The position numbers were made by a program, and so were the translations under genes. Of a DNA stretch of 64,000 nt, positions 32,485-39,803 are shown piece by piece. Every line of letters starts with the position of its first letter. Position 1 is the first letter of the stretch. The stretch comes from Streptomyces sp. TLI_053 (lineage in GTDB: Bacteria; Actinomycetota; Actinomycetes; Streptomycetales; Streptomycetaceae), in assembly GCF_900105395.1 (NCBI RefSeq), contig NZ_LT629775.1, positions 3,180,501-3,244,500 of the forward strand. Reading direction: 5' to 3'. The notes beneath the pieces were generated by a model that worked only from the letters and a program-made list of their open reading frames with translations, made no database searches and was not told the origin of the DNA.

Positions 32485-33573
32485 TCAGCTCTTCGCGCTG
32501 TCCCGGGCGAGGGCGACCAGGCGGGAGACGGCGCGGAGGTACTTCTTGCGGTAGCCGCCGCGCAGCATCTCCTCGGGGAAGACCTGGTCGAAGGGGAGGC
32601 CGGAGGCGGTGATGGGGAGTTCGCGGTCGTACATGCGGTCGGCGAGGACGACCAGGCGCAGGGCGGTGGACTGGTCGTCGACCTGGCGGACGCCGCGCAG
32701 GCAGACGGCGGTCACGTCGTCCAGCAGGGCGCCGTAGCGGCTGGGGTGGACGGCGGGGAGGTGGGCGAGCAGGGTGTCGAAGTCGTCCAGCGAGGCGCCC
32801 GGGGTGCGGGCGGCGACGGCGTCGACCTCGGTGTCCCGGTACGGCGGCGGGGCGTCCGGCAGGCCGCGGTGGCGGTAGTCCTGGCCGTCGATCCGCATCG
32901 GGCGGAAGTGCGCCGACAGGCCCTGGATCTCGCGCAGGAAGTCGGCGGCGGCGAACCGGCCCTCGCCGAGCTTCTCCGGCAGGGTGTTCGAGGTGGCGCA
33001 GAGCTTGACGCCGTTCTCGACCAGGCGGCCGAGCAGGGTGGAGACCAGGACGGTGTCGCCCGGGTCGTCCAGCTCGAACTCGTCGATGCACAGCAGGCGG
33101 TGGTCGGACAGGGTCCGCACGGCCTGCTGGAAGCCGAGCGCGCCGACCAGGTTGGTGAGCTCGACGAAGGTGCCGAAGGCCTTGGGGCCGGGGACGGCGT
33201 GCCAGAGCGAGGCGAGCAGGTGGGTCTTGCCGACGCCGTAGCCGCCGTCGAGGTAGATGCCGGCCGGGCCGACCGGGGCCGGGGCACCGCGGCGGAACCA
33301 GCCCCGCTTGGGCGCGGCGCCGTTGCCGCCGTTGAGCGCGCCCGCGAACTGCTCCAGCACCTGCACGGCCTCGTACTGGCTGGGCTGGCCCGGGTCCGGG
33401 AGGTACGTCCCGAAGCTCACGTCGGAGAAGCGCGGCGGCGGCACCATCTCGGCGACCAGGCGCTCGGCGGGCACGACCGGACGGCGGTCGGTGAGGGCGA
33501 TCGGCGAACCGGTGACGCCGGCTATCGGCTCGGTCGCGGTGTCGGGGCGGGAGGCTGCGGGCACGGTGGTCAA
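32485..33573 (-). CDS. zapE: Cell division protein ZapE (AFG1-like ATPase)
   Basis: 362 aa. This is an AFG1/ZapE-type P-loop ATPase; in enteric bacteria it acts on the Z-ring under stress, and in mitochondria the homolog works with proteases. Walker A is YLDGGYGVGKTHLLASLWH near residue 115. Walker B is LLCIDEFELDDPGD, with an Arg-finger region after SNTLPEKLGEGRF. The start is set at TTG 33573; a GTG nine bases inside is possible and no clear binding site favours either. It is divergent from the RibD-like gene with 53 bases between, so the two share a short promoter region. Confidence 0.9.
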   Translation of the reverse strand: MTTVPAASRPDTATEPIAGVTGSPIALTDRRPVVPAERLVAEMVPPPRFSDVSFGTYLPDPGQPSQYEAVQVLEQFAGALNGGNGAAPKRGWFRRGAPAPVGPAGIYLDGGYGVGKTHLLASLWHAVPGPKAFGTFVELTNLVGALGFQQAVRTLSDHRLLCIDEFELDDPGDTVLVSTLLGRLVENGVKLCATSNTLPEKLGEGRFAAADFLREIQGLSAHFRPMRIDGQDYRHRGLPDAPPPYRDTEVDAVAARTPGASLDDFDTLLAHLPAVHPSRYGALLDDVTAVCLRGVRQVDDQSTALRLVVLADRMYDRELPITASGLPFDQVFPEEMLRGGYRKKYLRAVSRLVALARDSAKS

Positions 33574-33626
33574 GGGTACGCCCGCTCGGCGCGGACTCCG
33601 ACCCCGGCCGCTGCGAGACTGGAGGC

Positions 33627-34394
33627 ATGCAGCAGCTGATCAGTCCGCCGGACGCGGTGTTCCAGGATCCGGAGTCGCCGGAGGCGCTCGCCGCCGTGTA
33701 CGCGTACCCCGGGCAGGTGAATCGCGGCCGCCCGTGGCTGCGCGCCAACATGGTGGCCGGCCTGGACGGCGCCGCCCGGCTGGACGGGCTCTCGGACGGC
33801 CTGTCGAGCCCGGCCGACAAGAAGATCTTCGGGGTGCTGCGGGCCCTGTCGGACGTGGTGCTGGTGGGCGCCGAGACGGTGCGGGCGGAGGGGTACGGGC
33901 CGGCCGCGGCGCCGGCCTGGTCCGCCGCGGCGCGCCGGGCGGCCGGGCAGGCACCCGCCCCGGTGATCGCGGTGGTCAGCCGCTCGCTGGGCCTGGACCT
34001 CGCGGCGCCGCTGTTCACCGAACCGCCGGTGCGCACCGTGGTGATCACCACCGAGGACGCGCCGGCGCGCAGCCTGGACGCGGTGGCCGAGGTGGCCGAC
34101 GTGATCGCGGTCGGACGGGGTTCGGTGGACCTGCGGGCGGCGGTCGCGGCACTGGCGGACCGGGGCTGGACCCGGATGCTGACCGAGGGCGGCCCCCGGC
34201 TGCTCGGGCAGCTGGCCGCCGCGGACCTGCTGGACGAGCTGTGCCTGACGCTGGCCCCGCTGATCACCGGCGGCGACGCGCCGCGCATCATCCACGATGC
34301 GGAAATGCCTGACGTGCGGCGGATGCGGCTGGTCTCATTGATCGAGCAGAAAGGATTCCTCTTCACCCGTTACCTGCGTCCGCCGACCCCGTGA
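33627..34394 (+). CDS. Pyrimidine reductase family protein (RibD C-terminal domain)
   Basis: 255 aa. The reductase fold of the RibD C-terminal domain is visible from RPWLRANMVAGLDGAARLDG (residue 32 on), through LVGAETVRAEGYGP, to the glycine-rich TEGGPRLLGQL. The family contains the riboflavin-pathway reductase and dihydrofolate reductase-like proteins that use NADPH. The deaminase domain of a full RibD is absent, and no riboflavin genes lie nearby. It may therefore act in another pathway. The binding site is GGAGGC, close to the ATG. Confidence 0.85.
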   Translation: MQQLISPPDAVFQDPESPEALAAVYAYPGQVNRGRPWLRANMVAGLDGAARLDGLSDGLSSPADKKIFGVLRALSDVVLVGAETVRAEGYGPAAAPAWSAAARRAAGQAPAPVIAVVSRSLGLDLAAPLFTEPPVRTVVITTEDAPARSLDAVAEVADVIAVGRGSVDLRAAVAALADRGWTRMLTEGGPRLLGQLAAADLLDELCLTLAPLITGGDAPRIIHDAEMPDVRRMRLVSLIEQKGFLFTRYLRPPTP

Positions 34395-34535
34395 CCCCCG
34401 GACCGTGATCCCGCTCCCTTCTGGGACTTCCTCCGCGTGGCCCGTGTGCCGGGTGAGCAGCGTGCGGAAAGCTTCCGCCGGGCAGTATGGGATGCGAAGC
34501 CGGGGCCCGGGGGCCGGTGTCTGGAAGGGACTCAC

Positions 34536-34997
34536 GTGTTCAAGACGGTACTGATGATCGAAAAGGCGCTCTCCGACGCCGACGTGGAACTCGTCACCAC
34601 GCTGCACAGCGAGGAGAAGGTGTCCTTCGTCGTCCTGATGCAGCCGCGCGGCAAGCAGGACGAGCTGCTGCGGGCGCTGGACGACGTGGCCCTGGGCCAC
34701 CTCGACAAGGTGGTGCGCGAGCACGACGAGTCCGAGAGCGGGCCCACGGTGGCCACCGAGTCGCTCGAGCACAGCCTGCGCCACCTGCGCGACGCCGGCG
34801 CCGAGGCGGTCGGCGAACTCGTCGAGGAGAAGCCGCTGGACCGGCTGCGCGCCGTGGTGGAGGAGCACCGGGCCGACGAGGTGGTGGTGCTCACGTCCCC
34901 GCACTTCGTGGAGGAGTTCTTCCACCGCGACTGGGCCTCCCAGGCCCGCCACAAGGTGGGCGTCCCGGTGCTGCGGCTGTTCGCCAGCGACTCCTGA
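34536..34997 (+). CDS. Conserved hypothetical protein, 153 aa (Usp-like fold possible)
   Basis: The GTG at 34536 is preceded by GGAAGGGA. The protein is soluble, starts MFKTVLMIEKALSDADVEL, and has an alternating alpha/beta pattern that ends in DEVVVLTSPHFVEEFFHRD and GVPVLRLFA. This resembles the last strands of universal stress proteins. I recall relatives in streptomycetes being labelled indole-3-glycerol phosphate synthase, but no TrpC barrel motif is seen, so that label should not be trusted. It stands between the RibD-like gene and murC. Confidence 0.72.
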   Translation: MFKTVLMIEKALSDADVELVTTLHSEEKVSFVVLMQPRGKQDELLRALDDVALGHLDKVVREHDESESGPTVATESLEHSLRHLRDAGAEAVGELVEEKPLDRLRAVVEEHRADEVVVLTSPHFVEEFFHRDWASQARHKVGVPVLRLFASDS

Positions 34998-35143
34998 CCC
35001 CGGCCCTCCCCGCGTCGGGCGGGGCGGGGTCCGGACGCCGTCGTGGTGCAGAATCGTCCTTGCGGTCCGGCGCGCCCCGGCCGCGAGGACGACCCGACCG
35101 TCGTCCGCACCTCCCCCGTCCCCGCCCCGTACGGAGCCCCGCC

Positions 35144-36547
35144 TTGAACGACGCCGCGCACGACCTGCACGCCCCGCACTTCATCGGCATCGGCGGCGCC
35201 GGCATGTCCGGCCTGGCGAAGATCCTCGCGGTGCGCGGGGCCAGCGTCTCCGGCAGCGACTCCAAGGAGTCCGAGACCGTCCTCGCGCTGCGCGCCCTCG
35301 GCGCGGCCGTCCACATCGGCCACGCCGCCGAGCACGTGCCGGACGGCGCGAGCAGCATCGTGGTCTCCAGCGCCATCCGCGCCGACAACCCGGAGCTGGC
35401 CGAGGCCCGCGAGCGCGGCATCCCGGTGGTGCACCGCTCCGACGCGCTCGCCGCGCTGATGGGCGGCCGCCGGGCGCTGGCGGTGGCCGGCACCCACGGC
35501 AAGACCACCACCACCAGCATGCTCGCGGTCGCCCTCGGCGAACTGGGCCTGGACCCGTCCTACGCGATCGGCGGCGACCTCGACGCCCCCGGTTCCAACG
35601 CCCACCACGGCACCGGCGAGATCTTCGTCGCCGAGGCCGACGAGAGCGACCGCAGCTTCCACAAGTACGCGCCCGAGGTGGCGATCGTGCTGAACGTGGA
35701 GCTGGACCACCACGCCAACTACGCCTCGATCGACGAGATCCACGAGTCCTTCGAGACCTTCGTCGCCCGGATCACCCCCGGCGGCACCCTGGTGGTCTCC
35801 GCCGACCACGACGGCGCCCGCGAGCTGACCGCCCGGGTGGCCGGCCGCGAGGGCCTGAACGTGGTCACCGTCGGCGCCGCCGAGGACGCCGACCTGCGGG
35901 TGCTGTCGGTCGTCGCGCGCGGCATGACCAGCGAGGTCACCGTGCTGCTGGACGGCGAGGAGCTGCACTTCACCGTCTCGGTGCCCGGCCGCCACTACGC
36001 CCACAACGCGGTCGCCGCGCTGGCCGCCGGTGTCGCGCTGGGCGTCCCGGCCGCGGACCTGGCGAAGGCCCTCGGCGCCTACACCGGTGTGCGCCGCCGG
36101 CTCCAGCTCAAGGGCGAGGCGGGCGGTGTCCAGGTGATCGACTCCTACGCCCACCACCCGACCGAGATGACCGCCGACCTGGAGGCGATCCGGGAGGCCA
36201 CCGAGGGCCGGGTGCTGGTGGTGTTCCAGCCGCACCTGTTCAGCCGCACCCAGCAGCTCGCCGAGGAGATGGGCGCCGCGCTGGCGCTCGCCGACGCCTC
36301 CGTGGTGCTGGACATCTACCCGGCCCGCGAGGACCCGATCCCCGGTGTCACCAGCGAGCTGATCCTCGACGCCGCCCGCCGCGCCGGCGCCGAGGTCACC
36401 GCCGAGCACGACTTCGCCGCCGCCCCCGCCCTGCTGGCCGGCCTGGCCCGCCCGGGCGACCTGCTGCTCACCATGGGCGCCGGCGACGTCACCAATCTGG
36501 GTCCGGAAATCCTCGGGCACCTCGCGAACGTTTCCACCAACGTCTGA
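35144..36547 (+). CDS. murC: UDP-N-acetylmuramate--L-alanine ligase
   Basis: 467 aa. It adds L-alanine to UDP-MurNAc, the first peptide step in peptidoglycan synthesis. The N-terminal Rossmann is [16 protein letters not shown], and the ATP-binding P-loop is [19 protein letters not shown]. The Mur-ligase central block is [20 protein letters not shown] with [11 protein letters not shown]. The C-terminal domain has YAHHPTEM and [10 protein letters not shown]. The TTG start at 35144 has CGGAG upstream. Other mur genes are not adjacent, and msrB follows after 22 bases and may be co-transcribed. Confidence 0.96.
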   Translation: MNDAAHDLHAPHFIGIGGAGMSGLAKILAVRGASVSGSDSKESETVLALRALGAAVHIGHAAEHVPDGASSIVVSSAIRADNPELAEARERGIPVVHRSDALAALMGGRRALAVAGTHGKTTTTSMLAVALGELGLDPSYAIGGDLDAPGSNAHHGTGEIFVAEADESDRSFHKYAPEVAIVLNVELDHHANYASIDEIHESFETFVARITPGGTLVVSADHDGARELTARVAGREGLNVVTVGAAEDADLRVLSVVARGMTSEVTVLLDGEELHFTVSVPGRHYAHNAVAALAAGVALGVPAADLAKALGAYTGVRRRLQLKGEAGGVQVIDSYAHHPTEMTADLEAIREATEGRVLVVFQPHLFSRTQQLAEEMGAALALADASVVLDIYPAREDPIPGVTSELILDAARRAGAEVTAEHDFAAAPALLAGLARPGDLLLTMGAGDVTNLGPEILGHLANVSTNV

Positions 36548-36569
36548 GTCCCCCCGACCTGGAGCCGTC

Positions 36570-36974
36570 ATGAGCTACGAGATCGAGAAGACCGACGCCG
36601 AGTGGCGTGCCGAGCTGTCCCCGGAGGAGTACCACGTGCTCCGGGAGGCCGGCACCGAGCGCCCGTTCACCGGCAAGTACACCGACACCAAGACCGTCGG
36701 CGTGTACGGCTGCCGGGCCTGCGGGGCCGAGCTGTTCAGCTCGGAGACCAAGTTCGACAGCCACTGCGGCTGGCCGTCCTACTACGCGCCGCTGGCCGGC
36801 GACCGTGTCCAGTACATCGAGGACACCACGCTCGGCATGCGCCGGGTGGAGGTCCGCTGCGCGCGCTGCGGCGGCCACCTGGGCCATGTCTTCGAGGGCG
36901 AGGGCTACGGCACGCCGACGGACCAGCGGTACTGCATCAACAGCGTCTCGCTGACGCTGAAGCCGGCCGAGTAG
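36570..36974 (+). CDS. msrB: Peptide-methionine (R)-S-oxide reductase MsrB
   Basis: 134 aa, a normal SelR-domain length. It reduces the R-form of methionine sulfoxide in proteins. The zinc cysteines are in [11 protein letters not shown] and [12 protein letters not shown], and the catalytic cysteine is in [10 protein letters not shown] near the C-terminus. The substrate-site block CGWPSYYAP is intact. It lies 22 bases after murC on the same strand and ends before a strong terminator. Confidence 0.95.
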   Translation: MSYEIEKTDAEWRAELSPEEYHVLREAGTERPFTGKYTDTKTVGVYGCRACGAELFSSETKFDSHCGWPSYYAPLAGDRVQYIEDTTLGMRRVEVRCARCGGHLGHVFEGEGYGTPTDQRYCINSVSLTLKPAE

Positions 36975-36984
36975 CGGCGAACGG

Positions 36985-37031
36985 CGGCAGGTGGGCCCGG
37001 TACCCCGGCGGGGTGCCGGGCCCACCTGCCG
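36985..37031. terminator. Terminator between msrB and the conservon
   Basis: 16-bp outer arms (36985-37000 and 37016-37031) with an inner 5-bp stem (37002-37006 and 37010-37014). It lies between the converging ends of msrB and the P450 gene. Confidence 0.9.
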
Positions 37032-37068
37032 TCCGGCCCACCTGCCGTCCGGCCCACCTGCCGTCCGG
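37021..37068. repeat. 16-bp direct repeat, three copies
   Basis: Three exact tandem copies of a 16-base unit, cccacctgccgtccgg. They begin inside the right arm of the terminator and run to 7 bases before the P450 stop, so they look like partial duplications of the hairpin arm. Confidence 0.85.
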
Positions 37069-37075
37069 CCCGGCG

Positions 37076-38344
37076 CTACCCGGCCACCGGGGTGAAGCGG
37101 ACCGGGAGGCGGACCAGGGCGCGGTGGAAGGGGCCGGGGCGCCAGCGCAGGGTGTCGGCGGGTTCGGCGAGTTCGAGGTCGCCGATCCGGCTGGTCAGCT
37201 GCTCGACCGCGGTGATCGCGATCAGCAGGGCCGGGTCGCGGGCCGGGCAGGCGTGCGGGCCGGCCGCCCAGGCCAGGTGGGCCGACTCGCCGCTGCGCAG
37301 CCCGGCGGTGTCCGGGCTGTCGGCCGGCGGCGCGGCCTCGGAGTTGGCGGCGGCGTAGGAGACCAGGACCAGCGAGCCGGCCGGGATCGCCCGGCCGGCC
37401 AGGACGGTGTCGCAGCGCGGGTAGTGGGCCGAGAGGTTGGCCAGCGGCGGCTCGTGCCAGAGCACCTCGTCGATCGCCTGGTGGGCGGTCATCGCGCCGC
37501 CGAACAGCGAACCGGCGTAGCGGGCGTCGGTGAGCAGCCGGCGCAGGGCGTTGCCGATGAGGTTGGTGGTCGGCTCGTTCCCGGCGATCATGGTCAGGGT
37601 GATCTGCCGGACCACCTCGTCGTTGTCGAGGCCCGCCGGGTGGGTGAGGAACCACGAGGTCAGGTCGTGCCGGGGGCGCTCGCGGCGCTCGGCGACCATC
37701 GCGGTGACCACGGCGACGAGGTCCGCGTACGCGGTCACCGCCTGCCGGGTGGACTCGATCATGCCGACGATGCCGGCCACCAGCCGTTCCCGGTGCTCGT
37801 CGGGCACGCCGAACCAGGTGGTCACCACGTGGACGGGCAGCCGGCGGGCGTAGTCGGCGATGAGGTCGGCGGAGCCGGTGGCCCCGAAGGTGCCGATCAG
37901 CCGGTGGGCGACCTCGGCCACCCGGCGCTGCAGCAGGTGCGGTTCCAGCAGCGCGAGGCCGTCGGTGATCACCTGCCGGTAGCGGGCGTGCGTCTCCCCG
38001 TCGCTGAACAGCGCGGTCGGCCGGTAGCCGAGCACCGGGAGCAGCGGGGAGTCCGGGGGGACGGTCTGCTGCCAGGCCCGGGAGTCCTTGGAGTAGGTGT
38101 CGGTGTCGCGCAGCAGGTCCAGCGCGGCCTGGTAGTCGGTGACCAGCAGGGCCCCGACGCCGGGCGCGATCTCCACCGGGGCGACCGGGCCCTGTCGGCG
38201 CAGCCGCTCGTAGACGGTCTGCGGGTCGGCGGCGAAGGCCGGGCCGTGGAGGGCGGTCGGGGCGGGCGCGGCGGGGGGCTGTGCTGCAGGGGACTGTGCG
38301 GCAGGGGGCTGTGCGGTGGGGGGCTGTGCGGTGGGGGTGGTCAT
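37076..38344 (-). CDS. cvnE: Cytochrome P450 of the conservon (CvnE, CYP157-like)
   Basis: 422 aa, the last gene of the conservon. The I-helix has AGNEPTT at 254-260, and the heme-binding cysteine is C366 in GPHACPARDP. Two key motifs are unusual. The K-helix ExxR reads E293-V-L-W296, so Arg is missing, and the heme loop lacks the usual Phe and the Gly two residues after Cys. Loss of the ExxR Arg has been reported for CYP157 enzymes of streptomycete conservons, so this is probably a family trait and not damage. The first 30 residues are a Pro/Ala/Gln repeat. The ATG overlaps the cvnD stop as ATGA. The substrate is unknown. Confidence 0.92.
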   Translation of the reverse strand: MTTPTAQPPTAQPPAAQSPAAQPPAAPAPTALHGPAFAADPQTVYERLRRQGPVAPVEIAPGVGALLVTDYQAALDLLRDTDTYSKDSRAWQQTVPPDSPLLPVLGYRPTALFSDGETHARYRQVITDGLALLEPHLLQRRVAEVAHRLIGTFGATGSADLIADYARRLPVHVVTTWFGVPDEHRERLVAGIVGMIESTRQAVTAYADLVAVVTAMVAERRERPRHDLTSWFLTHPAGLDNDEVVRQITLTMIAGNEPTTNLIGNALRRLLTDARYAGSLFGGAMTAHQAIDEVLWHEPPLANLSAHYPRCDTVLAGRAIPAGSLVLVSYAAANSEAAPPADSPDTAGLRSGESAHLAWAAGPHACPARDPALLIAITAVEQLTSRIGDLELAEPADTLRWRPGPFHRALVRLPVRFTPVAG

Positions 38345-38976
38345 GACTGCTCCGGTGCGGAGGGCGGCAGGCCGTGCAGGACGTGTTCGGTGAGGGCGAT
38401 CAGGGCGTCCAGGCTGGAGCCGCGCTCGCGGGCGTCGCAGAGCACCAGCGGGGTGGCCGGATGCAGGTCGAGGTGGGTGCGGAGCACCTCGGGCGGGTGC
38501 GCCGGCGATTCGGGGAAGCGGTTGACGGCGACCGCGTACGGCAGGCCCTGTTCCTCGACCATGTCCATGATCTCGAAGGAGTCGGCCAGCCGGCGGGTGT
38601 CCGCCAGGACCAGGGCGCCGAGGGCGCCGCGCGCGATGTCCTGCCAGAGCGGGAAGAACCGCCGCTGGCCGGGGGTGCCGAACATGTACAGCACCACCTC
38701 GCCGGGCAGCGTGAGCCGGCCGAAGTCGACCGCGACCGTGGTGGTGGACTTGCCGGGGAGGCCGGCCAGGTCGTCGACGGGGGCGCCGGTCTCGGTCATC
38801 GCCTCCTCGGTGTGCAGGGTGGGGATCTCCGAGAGGGTGCGGATGAAGGTCGTCTTGCCGACGCCGAAGGGGCCGGCGACCACCAGCTTCATCAGCGTCT
38901 GTTCGGGGTCGGGCAGGTAGCCCACCCGGTCCGGGCGCCCCGGAGCGGGCGGCCTACCGGAGAGTGCGGAGTCCAA
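38341..38976 (-). CDS. cvnD: Conservon small GTP-binding protein CvnD
   Basis: 211 aa Ras-like ATP/GTP-binding protein. The P-loop is VVAGPFGVGKTTFIRTLSEI near residue 32. The switch region has TTTVAVDFGRL and the DxxG-like block is MFGTPGQRRFFPLW. The NKxD guanine motif is replaced by VNRFPES, as is typical of this family. CvnD works with the CvnA sensor and the CvnB and CvnC proteins in a membrane complex resembling eukaryotic G-protein systems. The TTG start overlaps cvnC by 23 bases, and the stop overlaps cvnE. Confidence 0.92.
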   Translation of the reverse strand: MDSALSGRPPAPGRPDRVGYLPDPEQTLMKLVVAGPFGVGKTTFIRTLSEIPTLHTEEAMTETGAPVDDLAGLPGKSTTTVAVDFGRLTLPGEVVLYMFGTPGQRRFFPLWQDIARGALGALVLADTRRLADSFEIMDMVEEQGLPYAVAVNRFPESPAHPPEVLRTHLDLHPATPLVLCDARERGSSLDALIALTEHVLHGLPPSAPEQS

Positions 38977-39316
38977 CGAGGAGCCTCTCGACGAGGGAGC
39001 GGTCGGTCTGCTGGGCGCGGGGGATCGGCGCGCGGGCGTGCAGGCAGCCCGCCTCGACCAGATCGGCCGCGAGGAAGACGGTCGCGCTGACCGGGAGCCG
39101 CAGATGTGCGGCGGCCTCGACGACGGTGAGCGCGCCGGGCCGCAGCAGTTCCCAGAGCCGCCGGTGCTCGGCCTCCAGCTCGGTGAGCGCCTCCGGCTGC
39201 CCGGCGCCGGTCGCGAACAGCACGGTGAGCCGTTCGAACCCGTCGGTGCCGGCGCGGGCCCGGCCGCCGGTGGCCAGGTAGGCGGGCACCATCCGCCTGC
39301 GGGGGACGGCGGTCAT
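38954..39316 (-). CDS. cvnC: Conservon DUF742 protein CvnC
   Basis: 120 aa DUF742 protein with a winged-helix-like core, seen in ELLRPGALTVVEAAAHLRLP and VFLAADLVEAGCLHAR. It starts with the family's usual basic segment (VPRRRMVPAYLATGGRAR). The ATG overlaps the cvnB stop by four bases. CvnC bridges the sensor and the GTPase in known conservons. No DNA-binding activity can be claimed from sequence. Confidence 0.9.
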   Translation of the reverse strand: MTAVPRRRMVPAYLATGGRARAGTDGFERLTVLFATGAGQPEALTELEAEHRRLWELLRPGALTVVEAAAHLRLPVSATVFLAADLVEAGCLHARAPIPRAQQTDRSLVERLLVGLRTLR

Positions 39317-39792
39317 GACCGCGGGGCGTCCTGCCGCCTGGCCGGGCTGGCCAGGGCTCGGCCGAGGGCGGCCACCTGGACCTGCATCTGGTAGGCGACG
39401 TTGCCGAGTTGGGCCTCGGGTGTGGTGAACACCGCGAGCGAGGTGTTCTCCCCGGCCGGGACGACGACGGCGAAGCCCAGCTCGGACTCGACCACGGTCT
39501 GCGCCAGCCGGGGCTGCTCGGTGTCGGTGAAGGCGGTGGTGAACGCGCGGGCGGCCGCGTGGACGGTGGCGGTCATCGCGGCGACCCGCTCGGCGGAGGC
39601 GCGGCCGAGGCCGGACGAGGCGGCCTCGACCAGGCCGTCACCGGTGGCGATCACCGCGTGGACGACGCCCGGCAGTTCCAGGAGCGGGCTCAGCACCCAC
39701 CCGATCCCTTCGGCGGCGGCCGGGGCGCCGGTGGGCGAACCGGCCGGTGCGGGGGTGGCGGTGGCGGTGCTGGGGCTGGACGTGCTGCTCAC
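39313..39792 (-). CDS. cvnB: Conservon roadblock/LC7 protein CvnB
   Basis: 159 aa. The roadblock/LC7 domain spans about residues 30-145: WVLSPLLELPGVVHAVIATG, GLVEAASSGLG, and AVVVPAGENTSLAVFTTPEA. Such proteins regulate small GTPases, consistent with the neighbouring cvnD. The first 28 residues are a Ser/Thr/Pro/Ala linker. The GTG start at 39792 is 11 bases after the cvnA stop. Confidence 0.92.
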   Translation of the reverse strand: MSSTSSPSTATATPAPAGSPTGAPAAAEGIGWVLSPLLELPGVVHAVIATGDGLVEAASSGLGRASAERVAAMTATVHAAARAFTTAFTDTEQPRLAQTVVESELGFAVVVPAGENTSLAVFTTPEAQLGNVAYQMQVQVAALGRALASPARRQDAPRS

Positions 39793-39803
39793 GGCGCGGC
39801 TCC

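Noticed and set aside
34536..34997. Indole-3-glycerol phosphate synthase
   Set aside because: Relatives carry this label as I recall, but the 153-aa protein has no TIM-barrel motifs and is far too short.
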